Part shown: positions 6,942 through 15,213 of the stretch, piece by piece
How the letters are laid out: the number at the start of each line of letters is the position of its first letter
How positions within the stretch are numbered: position 1 is the first letter of the stretch
Source: Candidatus Burarchaeum sp.
GTDB lineage: Archaea > Micrarchaeota > Micrarchaeia > Burarchaeales > Burarchaeaceae
DNA: 34,868 nucleotides
Assembly (NCBI RefSeq): GCF_030646255.1
Contig: NZ_JAUSNF010000016.1
Coordinates: forward strand, 1-34,868
Direction of reading: 5' to 3'
Position numbers and translations under genes: made by a program
The notes under the pieces: model-generated
Told to the model about the DNA's origin: nothing
The model's database searches: none
What the model saw: only the letters and a program-made list of their open reading frames with translations

Positions 6942-7916
6942 ATGGGTCACCTTAAGGGCCATAAGAGGGGCTCCCTTGCATTCAGGCCGCGCAAGCGCGC
7001 AAGTACGCTTATGCCGCGCATCTCGAGCTGGGCTCCTACAGACATGCCATGTACTCTGGGCTTTGCGGGCTATAAGGCCGGCATGACCTCTGTTTCTTCC
7101 ATCGATGATTCGACCGCCCCTTCGAAGGGGCTTGAAATCTCTTCTGCTGCAACTGTTCTTGAAGTTCCTCCCATGACTGTTTACGGCTATCGCGCATACC
7201 TCGTAGGCTATGGCGGCAAGCGCGCCCTCGCTGACGTGGTGGCGCAGGATGAAAAAATACTCAAGCAGATTGGCTACGCCAAGGCGCCGAACGGCAGCGC
7301 CGCAATAGAGAAGCACATGGACCAGCTCTCGGATTTCACGCTGCTCGCATTCGCAAACCCCACGACCACCAGCACAGGCGCGAAGAAGCCCGTGCGCATG
7401 GAGCTCGGCGTGGGCGGCAAGAGCGCGAAGGAGAAATATGATTATTGCAAGACAGTCCTAGGCAAGCAGCTGCGCGTTTTCGATGTTTTCAAGGACGGCG
7501 AGTTCGTCAACGTTGTTGCAGTTACTACTGGCAAGGGCTGGCAGGGCGCTGTCAAGCGGCTCGGCGTAGCCCTGCAGAGAAGGAAGGCAACGGGCAGGCG
7601 CAGGCACGTAGGCACACTCGGCCCCTGGCACCCGGCAAAAGTCATGTACACTGCTCCGATGGCAGGCCAGATGGGCTTCCACACGCGCACCGAATATAAT
7701 AAGAGGATTCTGAAGATGGGTTCCGATCCCAAGGATGTCGTGCCTGCGGGCGGCTTTTTGCATTACGGCGTTTTGAAGAATGACTATGTAATTTTGAAGG
7801 GCTCAGTGGCAGGGCCTGTAAAGCGGTTCGTGCGCCTGTGCAAGGCAACGAGAATCAGAACGCCCGTGAAGAAGCCCGAGATCAAGTTCATTTCGCTGAG
7901 GTCAAAGCAAGGCTGA
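6942..7916 (+). CDS. rpl3: Large-subunit ribosomal protein uL3
   Basis: 324 residues, archaeal length. It binds 23S rRNA near the peptidyl-transferase centre and is an early assembly protein. The start matches the family (HKRGSLAFRPRKRAS), followed by GFAGYKAGMTSV. The central loop that reaches the catalytic centre is seen around GKGWQGAVKR and RRHVGTLGPWHPAKV, then the GQMGFHTRTEYNKRI block. A stop codon lies directly before the ATG in frame, so the start is fixed. It opens the large ribosomal operon and has the structured leader described separately. Confidence 0.97.
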   Translation: MGHLKGHKRGSLAFRPRKRASTLMPRISSWAPTDMPCTLGFAGYKAGMTSVSSIDDSTAPSKGLEISSAATVLEVPPMTVYGYRAYLVGYGGKRALADVVAQDEKILKQIGYAKAPNGSAAIEKHMDQLSDFTLLAFANPTTTSTGAKKPVRMELGVGGKSAKEKYDYCKTVLGKQLRVFDVFKDGEFVNVVAVTTGKGWQGAVKRLGVALQRRKATGRRRHVGTLGPWHPAKVMYTAPMAGQMGFHTRTEYNKRILKMGSDPKDVVPAGGFLHYGVLKNDYVILKGSVAGPVKRFVRLCKATRIRTPVKKPEIKFISLRSKQG

Positions 7917-7944
7917 TGAGTGCGTGGCACAACGGTTGATGGTT

Positions 7945-8739
7945 ATGAAAGCAAACGTCTATAATCTGGCGGGCGAGGAGCGCGGTGCGGTGGAGCTACC
8001 ATCGGTCTTCAGCGAGCCCATGCGCTCAGACCTTATTACGCGCGCAGTGCTTGCAGAGGAGAGCAGGACCTACCAGCCCAAGGGTTCGTACAAGTGGGCG
8101 GGCCTTGAGACGAGCGCAGAGTACCGGGGCCGCAAGGAAGCGTACGGCTCTATAAAGAACAAGGGTATTTCGCGTCTGCCGCGCGAGAAGTTTCCGAAAG
8201 GGAAGTTCGGCAAGGTAAGGCGCGTACCGTTTTCAGTGAAGGGAAGGAGGGCGCACCCGCCGAAGCCCGAGAAAATAATCGTTGAGAAGATTAACGAGCG
8301 CGAGAGGCAGAAGGCCATAAGGAGCGCGCTCGCAGCTACTGCGAACAAGGCGATTGTAAAGAAGCGCGGCCATGTGGTGGATGCGGTCAAGTCCTACCCG
8401 CTCGTGATTGAAAATGCATTCGAGTCGCTTTCCAGGGCAAAGGAAGTTGTTTCAGTGCTCACAAAGCTCGGATTCTCCTCGGACATGCTGAGGGCGAAGA
8501 GGAACTCAAAGCCTCGCAGCGGCGTGATGGCCAACAGGCGCGGAGGCACGCACAGGCCGCGCTCGCTCATAATAATAGTGGGTGAGGACAAGGGCATTGT
8601 GAAGGGCGCCCGCAACATTTCGGGCGTTGACGTTGTGCAGGTCGAGAAGCTCTCGGCGCACATGCTCGCACCCGGCACGCACGCCGGCCGCATCGCGGTT
8701 TACAGCGAGGGCGCGATTGAGAAGCTAAGGAAATGGTAA
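7945..8739 (+). CDS. rpl4: Large-subunit ribosomal protein uL4
   Basis: 264 residues from the preferred start. uL4 binds 23S rRNA and lines the exit tunnel. Family signs are the VYNLAGEERGAVELPSVF beginning, the basic loop with GRRAHPPKPEKI, and NRRGGTHRPRSLIIIVGED toward the end. The start is uncertain: ATG 7945 (MKANVYN) matches the family best, while ATG 7939 and GTG 7924 are in frame and also possible, and none has a clear ribosome-binding site. It follows uL3 by fewer than 30 bases and is probably translated from the same message. Confidence 0.95.
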   Translation: MKANVYNLAGEERGAVELPSVFSEPMRSDLITRAVLAEESRTYQPKGSYKWAGLETSAEYRGRKEAYGSIKNKGISRLPREKFPKGKFGKVRRVPFSVKGRRAHPPKPEKIIVEKINERERQKAIRSALAATANKAIVKKRGHVVDAVKSYPLVIENAFESLSRAKEVVSVLTKLGFSSDMLRAKRNSKPRSGVMANRRGGTHRPRSLIIIVGEDKGIVKGARNISGVDVVQVEKLSAHMLAPGTHAGRIAVYSEGAIEKLRKW

Positions 8740-8783
8740 GCGCGATGCGATTGGGAAATGGTTGAAAATTGAATGTGATTTGC

Positions 8784-9032
8784 ATGGTATTGCTTTATCC
8801 AATAACAACTGAAAAAGCGGTCGGCATGATCGAGCGCGAGAACAAGATCATCTTCGTGGTCGAGAAGGGCGCGACAAAGGACCAGATAAGGAAGGAGGTT
8901 GAGCGCGAATTCGGCGTGAAGGTCGAGAGCGTGAACACGCTCATAACCTTCGACGGCAGGAAGAAGGCGTTCGTGAAGCTCAAGGAAGGATTCTCCGCAG
9001 ACGACGTTGCGGCCAAGCTCAAGATAGCGTAG
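8784..9032 (+). CDS. rpl23: Large-subunit ribosomal protein uL23
   Basis: 82 residues. uL23 sits at the tunnel exit and docks the signal recognition particle and SecY. The sequence LLYPITTEKAVGMIERENKIIFVV and FGVKVESVNTLITFDGRKKAFVKL is typical of the archaeal protein. The ATG at 8784 gives the family's usual beginning; in-frame TTG 8769 and GTG 8775 lie in the repetitive spacer and are less likely. That spacer (8740-8783) has GCGATG-like repeats similar to others in this operon. Confidence 0.95.
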   Translation: MVLLYPITTEKAVGMIERENKIIFVVEKGATKDQIRKEVEREFGVKVESVNTLITFDGRKKAFVKLKEGFSADDVAAKLKIA

Positions 9033-9042
9033 GTGCATTGCT

Positions 9043-9825
9043 TTGGGAAAACCACTTAACCAACAGAGGCGCGGAAAGGGCTCGCCGTCATACAGGCGGC
9101 CATCGCACAGGTTCAAGGCGGACGTGAACTTCCGCGGCTACGATGCGGCAGAGCGCGAGGGAGTCGTGAGCGGCACCGTCTCTGACTTTGTCGACGACCC
9201 TTCAAGGACTGCGCTCCTGATGAACGTGAAGTTCCAGACCGGAGAGCAGAGGATGCTCATAGCTCCCGAAGGTGTGCGGCTGGGCGCGGGCCTGGAGATG
9301 GGCACAAAGGCCGGCGTGGCACCGGGCAACGTGCTGCCGCTTTCGCTAATACCCGACGGCACTCCTATATATAACATAGAATCCTCAATGGGGGACGGCG
9401 GCAAGTTCGTGCGCAGCGCTGGCACAACCGCATTCGTAATTGCGCACGAGGAAAAGTCCGTTACCGTGCGCATGCCCTCGAAGCAAGTGAAGACTTTTGA
9501 TCCCCGCTGCCGCGCGCAGATAGGAGTTGTATGCGGAGGCGGGCACACTGAGAAGCCGATGATGAAGGCAGGCAAGATGCACTACAAGGCGCATGCACGC
9601 AACATGACGTGGCCGCATGTGCGCGGAGTCGCGATGAACGCAGTGGACCACCCGTTCGGTGGCGGACAGCACCACCCGGGCAAGTCGACAATCGTTGGCC
9701 GCGGAACCCCGCCGGGCAGGAAGGTGGGCCACCTTGCAGCGCGCACTGTCGGCAGGCTGACTGCTGCCAAGCAGGAGCTCAAGAGGCAGCAGAGGATTGA
9801 CCGGAGCGGCAGAAACAACAGGTGA
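9043..9825 (+). CDS. rpl2: Large-subunit ribosomal protein uL2
   Basis: 260 residues. uL2 is needed for subunit association and peptidyl-transferase activity. It begins GKPLNQQRRGKGSPSYR as in archaea and carries the invariant region near the C-terminus, VDHPFGGGQHHPGK (the histidine-rich GGG loop), followed by RGTPPGRKVG. The start is a TTG at 9043: AGGTG lies seven bases upstream, and no ATG or GTG gives the family beginning. It is one of three genes here whose best start is TTG. Confidence 0.97.
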   Translation: MGKPLNQQRRGKGSPSYRRPSHRFKADVNFRGYDAAEREGVVSGTVSDFVDDPSRTALLMNVKFQTGEQRMLIAPEGVRLGAGLEMGTKAGVAPGNVLPLSLIPDGTPIYNIESSMGDGGKFVRSAGTTAFVIAHEEKSVTVRMPSKQVKTFDPRCRAQIGVVCGGGHTEKPMMKAGKMHYKAHARNMTWPHVRGVAMNAVDHPFGGGQHHPGKSTIVGRGTPPGRKVGHLAARTVGRLTAAKQELKRQQRIDRSGRNNR

Positions 9826-9829
9826 ATGA

Positions 9830-10231
9830 ATGGCACGCAAATTCATGTTCAAGGGAAAAAGCATCGAGGAGCTGAGGACTCTCACGATAGAAGAGTTCAT
9901 GGTCCTGATAGACTCGAGGAAGCGGCGCGCGCTCAGGCGCGCCGGCCCCAAGATCAAGATGCTGCTCGAGAAGATTGCGCACGCCAAGAAGATGATTGCG
10001 GCGGGCAAGGACAAGACCGTGAAGACGCAGACGCGCGAGGCCGTCATCCTGCCTGACTGGGTCGGGATGAAGTTCGGCATCCACAATGGCAAGGAGTTCA
10101 AGCCAATACTCATACGCGAAGAGATGGTCGGAAGGAGGCTGGGCGAGTTTGCGCACACAACGGGCAGGGTTCTGCACAGCGGCCCCGGTGTAGGCGCAAC
10201 GCGCGGCAGCAAGTTCATCCCGCTGAAGTAG
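9830..10231 (+). CDS. rps19: Small-subunit ribosomal protein uS19
   Basis: 133 residues, archaeal length. uS19 lies in the 30S head and contacts the A-site finger. It shows the archaeal helical front (residues 1-60), then VILPDWVGMKFGIHNGKEF and the C-terminal GEFAHTTGRVLHSGPGVGA with GATRGSKFIPLK. It begins four bases after the uL2 stop, and the last codons of uL2 provide AACAGGTGA just ahead of the start, so translation is probably coupled. Confidence 0.96.
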   Translation: MARKFMFKGKSIEELRTLTIEEFMVLIDSRKRRALRRAGPKIKMLLEKIAHAKKMIAAGKDKTVKTQTREAVILPDWVGMKFGIHNGKEFKPILIREEMVGRRLGEFAHTTGRVLHSGPGVGATRGSKFIPLK

Positions 10232-10276
10232 ATTATGAGAGCGGATATGCAAGCATGTTGGAAACTGGTGAATGGC

Positions 10277-10846
10277 GTGGTGGAATTCAGATACGGATAT
10301 GTTGGAAAGGCGGGCGAGAAGGCTGCCAAGGCGCAGACCTACGACGTCGACGCCTCCTACAAGGACCTCTGCGAAATGTGCTCGGACATCCGCGGCACGC
10401 TCGCCGAGCCTGCGCTCACAAGGCTTGCGCTGGTTGCAAAGGGAAAGACGGCAGTGTACTTTGCGCGGCACAACAAGCGGCTCGGCCACAGGCACGAGCT
10501 CGGCGGAAAGAAGGGCAGGTACCCTGAGAAGGCCGCGAAAATCGTGCGCAAGGTCCTCGAGAACGCGCTTGCGAATGCGGCCGCAATCGGCATCCAGACG
10601 CCGTACGTGGCGCACATATGCGCGAACAAGCACCGCATCTTCCCGCGGCTTGCGCCCAAGGGCAGGCGCGGAAGGAACGACTACGAGACTGCGCGCGTTG
10701 AGATTGTGCTCAAGGAAATGGAAGTTGAACGGGCTGAAATTACGAAGAAGGAACCAAAGCTCCTGAAGGTGAAGATGGAGGCAGAGAAGATGCAAAAGGA
10801 GCAGAACGCAGCGAAGAAGGAGAACAAGGCAAAACTACCCGCGTGA
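10277..10846 (+). CDS. rpl22: Large-subunit ribosomal protein uL22 with charged C-terminal tail
   Basis: 189 residues from the preferred start. uL22 lines the exit tunnel with uL4. The core is seen in YKDLCEMCSDIRG, then HNKRLGHRHELGGKKGRYPEKAAK, and the tunnel-reaching loop with RIFPRLAPKGRRGRN. The last 40 or so residues are a Lys/Glu/Ala-rich tail beyond the usual end. The start is a GTG (10277 or 10280) because GGTGA at 10267-10271 is at the right distance. An in-frame ATG at 10235 would add a cysteine-containing stretch encoded by spacer-like sequence and has no ribosome-binding site. Confidence 0.93.
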   Translation: MVEFRYGYVGKAGEKAAKAQTYDVDASYKDLCEMCSDIRGTLAEPALTRLALVAKGKTAVYFARHNKRLGHRHELGGKKGRYPEKAAKIVRKVLENALANAAAIGIQTPYVAHICANKHRIFPRLAPKGRRGRNDYETARVEIVLKEMEVERAEITKKEPKLLKVKMEAEKMQKEQNAAKKENKAKLPA

Positions 10847-10851
10847 TTTGA

Positions 10852-11520
10852 ATGGCAATTGAAAGAAAATTCATCGAGGATGCTATAGGCATACACAACA
10901 TAGTGAAGTTCCTTGAGGTCGAGCTGGACCGCGCGGGCTTCACGGGCGTCGAGATTCAGCGCACGCCCATGGTCACGCGCATAGCGGTTGCAGTAACCAA
11001 CCCCGGCCGCGTCATCGGCAAGAAGGGCAAGTCCATTAGGGACCTGACTGACCAGATACACCAGCAGTTCGGCATACAGAACCCGCAGATCAGCGTAGTT
11101 GACGTTACCAATGTTGATTTGGAGCCGCGGCTCGTGGCGAAGAAGACCGTGAAGATGATTGAGATGGGCAAGAACATCCGCAGGATCCTGCACGGCTCGC
11201 TCAAGACAATCATGGGTGCAGGCGCGCTCGGCGCAGAGATAGTTGCGAGCGGCAAGATTGCCGCAAAGGGCGGGAGGTCGAAGAGGCTCCGCGTATTTGC
11301 AGGCTACCTGCCCAAGGCAGGCGAGCCCGCGCGCCTCGTGAAGCGCGGCCATGTTACTGCTTACCCGAAGTCGGGTGCAATCGGAGTGCTCGTGCGCATT
11401 GTGCTGCCTGGCACGGTTTTCCCGGACAAGAAGCCGATTACAAAGGTCGAACTGCCCCGCATAATTTCCGAGGCAGAGGTCGAGGTGGACAGCGGGGATG
11501 CGGGCGCGAGGCGAGGATAA
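10852..11520 (+). CDS. rps3: Small-subunit ribosomal protein uS3
   Basis: 222 residues. uS3 is at the mRNA entry of the 30S subunit and helps unwind mRNA. The N-terminal type II KH domain has the signature VIGKKGKSIRDL near residue 54. The C-terminal domain has RILHGSLKTIMGAGALGAEI and the conserved KGGRSKRLRVFAGYLPKAG. The ATG follows the uL22 stop by five bases. Nothing odd is seen. Confidence 0.97.
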   Translation: MAIERKFIEDAIGIHNIVKFLEVELDRAGFTGVEIQRTPMVTRIAVAVTNPGRVIGKKGKSIRDLTDQIHQQFGIQNPQISVVDVTNVDLEPRLVAKKTVKMIEMGKNIRRILHGSLKTIMGAGALGAEIVASGKIAAKGGRSKRLRVFAGYLPKAGEPARLVKRGHVTAYPKSGAIGVLVRIVLPGTVFPDKKPITKVELPRIISEAEVEVDSGDAGARRG

Positions 11521-11542
11521 GCATTAGTGAAATGTGATGGCC

Positions 11543-11959
11543 ATGGCAATCATAAGAATCCGGGACATGAAGGAAATGGATGCCAAGACAATGGCAGGCA
11601 AGCTGGCCGAGCTGAAGCGCGAGCTCAGCATTGAGCGCAGCTCCGCAGCCGGCGTGGGCAGGAAGGCCAACCCGGGCATGATACGGACTTTGAAGCGCAC
11701 GATTGCGCGCCTTCTCACGCTTGCACAGCAGAAGGGCTTCAAGCTCGAGGCTGTTGCAGTTGCCCCCATGGCGGCACAAGCGCCGGTGAAGGCGGTGAAG
11801 GCCGACGCGAAGGCGGAGACAAAATCAACTGCAAAAGAAACTCCAAAGCAGCCGCAGAAAACGGCAATGGAGGCAAAGCCCGTAAGCAAGCCTGAAAGCA
11901 AAAACGTTTCTCCGGAATTTTCAGAATTGATTGATGACAAGGCAAGCGAGAAGAAGTGA
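11543..11959 (+). CDS. rpl29: Large-subunit ribosomal protein uL29 with long low-complexity extension
   Basis: 138 residues. uL29 is a two-helix protein near the tunnel exit, usually about 65-70 residues, and here that core (residues 1-75) ends with the typical NPGMIRTLKRTIARLLT. Another 60 or so residues rich in Ala, Lys, Pro and Thr follow and have no homologous domain that I recognise. The start was taken at 11543 (MAIIRIRDMKEM), with GTGATG as ribosome-binding sequence; GTG 11534 and ATG 11537 are in-frame alternatives. The stop overlaps the start of the next gene (GTGA). Confidence 0.93.
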   Translation: MAIIRIRDMKEMDAKTMAGKLAELKRELSIERSSAAGVGRKANPGMIRTLKRTIARLLTLAQQKGFKLEAVAVAPMAAQAPVKAVKADAKAETKSTAKETPKQPQKTAMEAKPVSKPESKNVSPEFSELIDDKASEKK

Positions 11960-12285
11960 AACAAGAGGTGAATGCGAAAGTGAACGAAATATGTCCCAAA
12001 TGCGGACTGCCGCTCGAGATCTGCGCCTGTGAGGCGCTCGAGAAAGAAGAGTCCAAGAAGATCAAGGTGTACGAGACCAAGAAAAAGTTCAAGAAGCTCG
12101 TGACCGTGGTCGAAGGGCTCGACGATGCCGATCTCAGCAAGACGGCGAAGGCGCTTAAGCAGAAGCTCGCGTGCGGCGGAACTGCCAAGGACGGGCTGAT
12201 AGTGCTGCAGGGCGGGCACAAGGAGAAGGTGAAGGGCCTTCTGGTGTCGCTCGGCTACCTGGCCGAAAGCATAAACGTGATCTGA
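11956..12285 (+). CDS. sui1: Translation initiation factor aIF1 (SUI1 family)
   Basis: 109 residues. aIF1 guards start-codon choice on the small subunit. The archaeal-type front has a zinc-knuckle-like cysteine cluster (CPKCGLPLEICAC, cysteines 13, 16, 23, 25), and the SUI1 fold follows with KLVTVVEGLDD, CGGTAKDGLIVLQGGHKEKV and LVSLGYLAESINVI. The GTG start overlaps the uL29 stop by four bases, so translation is likely coupled; GTG codons at 11968 and 11980 are alternatives. A SUI1 gene next to rnp1 within the uL29-uS17 region is a common archaeal arrangement. Confidence 0.94.
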   Translation: MKQEVNAKVNEICPKCGLPLEICACEALEKEESKKIKVYETKKKFKKLVTVVEGLDDADLSKTAKALKQKLACGGTAKDGLIVLQGGHKEKVKGLLVSLGYLAESINVI

Positions 12286-12330
12286 GCCGTGAAATGCCCG
12301 GCCGCGCAATGCGCGGCGAGGGGCGATGGT

Positions 12331-12642
12331 ATGAGAACGCCTGCAAACCTGGCACAACATGAGCTCATGGGCCTCGCAGTGGAAGTCGCCGGCAGCGCGG
12401 ACCGCAAGCAGAAGGGCGTGCGCGGCACGGTGGTGGACGAGACCAAGAACATGCTCGCCGTGGAATTGGCGGATGGGCGTGTCGTGCACATAGCAAAAAT
12501 TGGAAGGACCTTCCGCTTCAATGTCGGTGGCGCGAAGTGCGAGATGGATGGAAGCAAGATTGCCTTCGACCCGGTCGAGCGCGTGAAGCGTTGTGCGGGC
12601 GTGAAGGTCCGCGTGCAGGGGAAAAAGATGCAACGGAAATGA
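12331..12642 (+). CDS. rnp1: RNase P protein component 1 (Pop4/Rpp29)
   Basis: 103 residues. It is a protein subunit of RNase P, which trims the 5' leaders of tRNAs. The Sm-like barrel is seen in LMGLAVEVAGSADRKQKGVRG, VVDETKNMLAVELADGR and KIGRTFRFNVGG. The ATG at 12331 was chosen over GTG 12289 because the extra residues contain cysteines and look like translated spacer. Rnp1 between aIF1 and uS17 is the standard archaeal place. It has obvious relevance to the odd tRNA genes in this window. Confidence 0.92.
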   Translation: MRTPANLAQHELMGLAVEVAGSADRKQKGVRGTVVDETKNMLAVELADGRVVHIAKIGRTFRFNVGGAKCEMDGSKIAFDPVERVKRCAGVKVRVQGKKMQRK

Positions 12643-12716
12643 TGATGGCGTGAATGCGGGGAAAACTGAACTGAAAATGATGGCGGGAAAACAGCGGAAA
12701 AAAATAACCGGTGGTT

Positions 12717-13079
12717 ATGATGGTAGAATGCAATGATGTGAATTGTTTCGTGCACGGCTCGCTCAGGACCAGGGGCTCCATATTGGAAGGCCGCGTGGTG
12801 AGCGACAAGGGCAAGCGCACGGTTATAGTCGAGCGCGAGCTTGTGAGGCTGGTGCCCAAGTATGAGCGGTACGCGCGCTCGCGTTCGCGCATCCCGGCGC
12901 ACAATCCCGAGTGCATAGGCGCGAAGCTCGGAGACCTTGTGCGGATTGCGGAGTGCAGGAAGATAAGCAAGACAAAGGCATGGACTGTCGTCAAGGTTCT
13001 GGCGCATGGTACGGAGCCCGCCGTGGCCGGGAAGAAAGCAACGGGCGTGAAAGCGAAAAATGAGGGAAAGGGGGCTTGA
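12717..13079 (+). CDS. rps17: Small-subunit ribosomal protein uS17
   Basis: 120 residues. uS17 is an OB-fold protein that binds 16S rRNA early in assembly. The archaeal form is clear: [17 protein letters not shown] at the front, then [36 protein letters not shown] and [18 protein letters not shown]. The start is ATG 12717 or 12720, just after GGTGGTT; GTG 12711 is less likely. The last 20 residues are a Lys/Gly/Ala tail. The 74-base spacer before it contains ATGATGGCG-like repeats. Confidence 0.95.
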   Translation: MMVECNDVNCFVHGSLRTRGSILEGRVVSDKGKRTVIVERELVRLVPKYERYARSRSRIPAHNPECIGAKLGDLVRIAECRKISKTKAWTVVKVLAHGTEPAVAGKKATGVKAKNEGKGA

Positions 13080-13083
13080 GAAT

Positions 13084-13485
13084 ATGACAAAGGGCGTTGC
13101 AGCAAGCATACCAAAAGCGCTTCACACGGCCAGCAGGCTGCTGTGCGATGACAACAGCGGCGCGCGCATAGTGCAGATAATCGGCGTGCTGGGATGGCAC
13201 GGCGACCGCGCGCAGTACCAGTCGGCGGGCATAGGCAACGTCGTAATCGTGGCGGTGAAAAAGGGCTCTCCACAGATGAAGAAGAAGGTCGAGAGGGCGC
13301 TCATAATCAGGCAGAAGAAGGAGTTCAGGCGCGCGAACGGCCTGCGGGTGAAGTTCGAGGACAACGCGGCAGTGCTGGTCGATGACCAGGGCCTGCCGAA
13401 GGGCACTGAGATAAAGGGCGCGATTGCCCGCGAAGTTGCGGAGTGCTTCCCGAAGGTCGCGGCCATTGCCGCAGCTGTAGTGTAA
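13084..13485 (+). CDS. rpl14: Large-subunit ribosomal protein uL14
   Basis: 133 residues, the archaeal length. uL14 takes part in the subunit interface and binds IF6. Signs are LLCDDNSGARIVQIIGVLG, then GNVVIVAVKKGSPQMKKKVE, LIIRQKKEFRRANG, FEDNAAVLVDDQGLPKGTEI and the ending AREVAECFPKVAAIA. The start at 13084 matches the family; a start at 13060 would overlap uS17 and has no support. Confidence 0.96.
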   Translation: MTKGVAASIPKALHTASRLLCDDNSGARIVQIIGVLGWHGDRAQYQSAGIGNVVIVAVKKGSPQMKKKVERALIIRQKKEFRRANGLRVKFEDNAAVLVDDQGLPKGTEIKGAIAREVAECFPKVAAIAAAVV

Positions 13486-13516
13486 TTTATTGATTGAGAT
13501 AATGCAGATAGGGTAG

Positions 13517-13945
13517 ATGAAAATGGAACTTGTAAGTACAAAACCCAGGAAGCAGAGGCTTGCGCGCTACGAGGCGCCGCTGCACATGCGCAGGCACTAC
13601 ATGTCCGTGCACCTGAGCAAGGAGCTCAGGCAGAAGCTTGCCACCACGCGCAGAAGCATTCCGGTCGTGAAGGGCGACAAGGTCAAAATCATGCGCGGCA
13701 GGCGCAGGGGCACGACGGGCAAGATTAGTGAGGTCGACCTTTCCTCGTGCAGGGTTTACGTGGAGGGCGTGGGCAAGGGCAAGGCGCGCGGCACAGAGGT
13801 GCTGATACCCGTCGAACCCTCGAACCTGCTGCTGCTCGATGGCGATTTCAACAAAAAGGGAAGGAAGGAAGTCATTGACAGGACAAGGGCGAAGGAAAAA
13901 ACAGCGGCAAAAGTCGTGAACGAAGCGAAGCCGCAGACAGGATAA
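13517..13945 (+). CDS. rpl24: Large-subunit ribosomal protein uL24
   Basis: 142 residues. uL24 is an assembly initiator near the exit tunnel. The archaeal front STKPRKQRLARYEAPLHMRR is followed by the KOW motif (VVKGDKVKIMRGRRRGTTGK) at about 50-69 and by EPSNLLLLDGDFNKKGRKE. The start may be ATG 13517 or 13523, with GGGTAGATG just before. The tail after about residue 118 is Lys/Ala-rich. Confidence 0.95.
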   Translation: MKMELVSTKPRKQRLARYEAPLHMRRHYMSVHLSKELRQKLATTRRSIPVVKGDKVKIMRGRRRGTTGKISEVDLSSCRVYVEGVGKGKARGTEVLIPVEPSNLLLLDGDFNKKGRKEVIDRTRAKEKTAAKVVNEAKPQTG

Positions 13946-13978
13946 GCGCGGATATTTGGAAAATAAAAGGTGTTTGAA

Positions 13979-14677
13979 TTGGGCAACAAGGGTGGATCGA
14001 AGCACTTGAACCGGATTGCGGCGCCGGAGTTCGCGGCCCCTGAGCGCAAGACAGCCATCTGGCTGGCCAAGCCCTCGCCGGGCAGGCATGCACTGGTTTA
14101 TGCAGCCTCGCTGCGCGCCATTGTGCGCGACTCGCTCGGGCTTGCGTCCGATGCGCGCGAAACCGAGAAAATCGTGCAGGCCGGTGAGATACTCGTGGAC
14201 GGCAAGGTTGTGAAGGATTCCAAGGCCGCCATAGGCCTGATGGACATAATCGCGATTCCAAAGATCAACAAGTACTACCTTGTGCTCCTGGACAAGAAGA
14301 GCCGCATGCTGTTGAAGGCAATCGACAAGGCAAAGGCGGGCGTGAAACTGTGCAAGATAGTCGGCAAGCACACGGTTGCGGGCGGAAAGGTGCAGCTGAG
14401 CCTGCACGACGGCAAGACCCTGCTGGCGGACAAATCTTACAGTGTTGGCGATTCAATCAAGCTGAAGGTTCCTGAGTGCACAATCGCGGGCACGCTGCGG
14501 CTCGAGCCCGGCGCGCGCTGCTTCATCATGCGCGGCAAGCACGCGGGCGGGGCGGGCAAGCTGGGCGAGATAACCACGGGCACCGAGGCGCTCGAGGCCC
14601 GCGCGACATTGGATGTTGATGGCCAGAATATAATCACGCTGAAAGATTACCTGTTCGTAGTCGGTGACGAGATATGA
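13979..14677 (+). CDS. rps4e: Small-subunit ribosomal protein eS4
   Basis: 232 residues. eS4 is an archaeal and eukaryotic protein with an S4-type RNA-binding domain, a KOW segment and a C-terminal barrel. The start is a TTG at 13979: it gives GNKGGSKHLNRIAAPEF, the expected beginning, and AGGTG lies six bases upstream. The GTG at 13970 is itself part of that ribosome-binding site. The S4 domain is seen at about 45-100 (VQAGEILVDGKVVKDSKAAI), and the KOW-like GKHAGGAGKLGEI lies toward the end. The stop overlaps the uL5 start (ATGA). Confidence 0.95.
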   Translation: MGNKGGSKHLNRIAAPEFAAPERKTAIWLAKPSPGRHALVYAASLRAIVRDSLGLASDARETEKIVQAGEILVDGKVVKDSKAAIGLMDIIAIPKINKYYLVLLDKKSRMLLKAIDKAKAGVKLCKIVGKHTVAGGKVQLSLHDGKTLLADKSYSVGDSIKLKVPECTIAGTLRLEPGARCFIMRGKHAGGAGKLGEITTGTEALEARATLDVDGQNIITLKDYLFVVGDEI

Positions 14678-15213
14678 GCAACGAAAAGAATGCAAACGCA
14701 GGGCAGAATGCAATGCGCGGGCTTGCAGTGGAGAAGCTTACACTCAATATAGGTGTCGGCGGCTCAGGCCAGCCCTTGGAGAACGCGAAGTCCCTGCTCA
14801 AGAAGATTACGGGCAGGATCCCTGCCACGACCTATGCCCGCGACAGGAACCCGGTATTCAAGCTCAGGAAGGGCGATGCCATCGGCGCAAAGGTCACGCT
14901 GCGCAGGGCGCCCGCAGTCGAGCTGCTGAAGCGGGGCCTGGAATGCATCGGCCGCAGGCTCTCATCACGTTCCTTCGACCGGCGCGGCAACTTCGCATTC
15001 GGCATCCGCGAGTACATCGACTTCCCGGGCATAAAGTACGACCCGCAGATAGGCATGATGGGCTTCGAAATCGCGGTCACAATGAAGCGGAAGGGCGGCG
15101 AACGCGTGCTCGCGCGCAGGCGCGGAAGGGTAAGGCCGCGCAGAAGCTATGCCGTGACCAAGGAAGAGTCAATCGAGTTTGTGAAGAATATGTTCAATGT
15201 TGAAGTAGTCTGA
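14674..15213 (+). CDS. rpl5: Large-subunit ribosomal protein uL5
   Basis: 179 residues. uL5 binds 5S rRNA and contacts the P-site tRNA. Signs are VEKLTLNIGVGGSGQPLENA, GRIPATTYARDRNPVFKLRK, GDAIGAKVTLRR and FGIREYIDFPGIKYDPQIGM. The start overlaps the eS4 stop by four bases, so translation is probably coupled. The next gene, uS14, is separated by an unusually long 115-base repetitive spacer. Confidence 0.96.
   Translation: MSNEKNANAGQNAMRGLAVEKLTLNIGVGGSGQPLENAKSLLKKITGRIPATTYARDRNPVFKLRKGDAIGAKVTLRRAPAVELLKRGLECIGRRLSSRSFDRRGNFAFGIREYIDFPGIKYDPQIGMMGFEIAVTMKRKGGERVLARRRGRVRPRRSYAVTKEESIEFVKNMFNVEVV

Noticed and set aside
9385-10329. A 314-codon minus-strand open frame and similar ones throughout the ribosomal operon.
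   Set aside because: They are shadows of uL2, uS19 and other certain genes on the plus strand.
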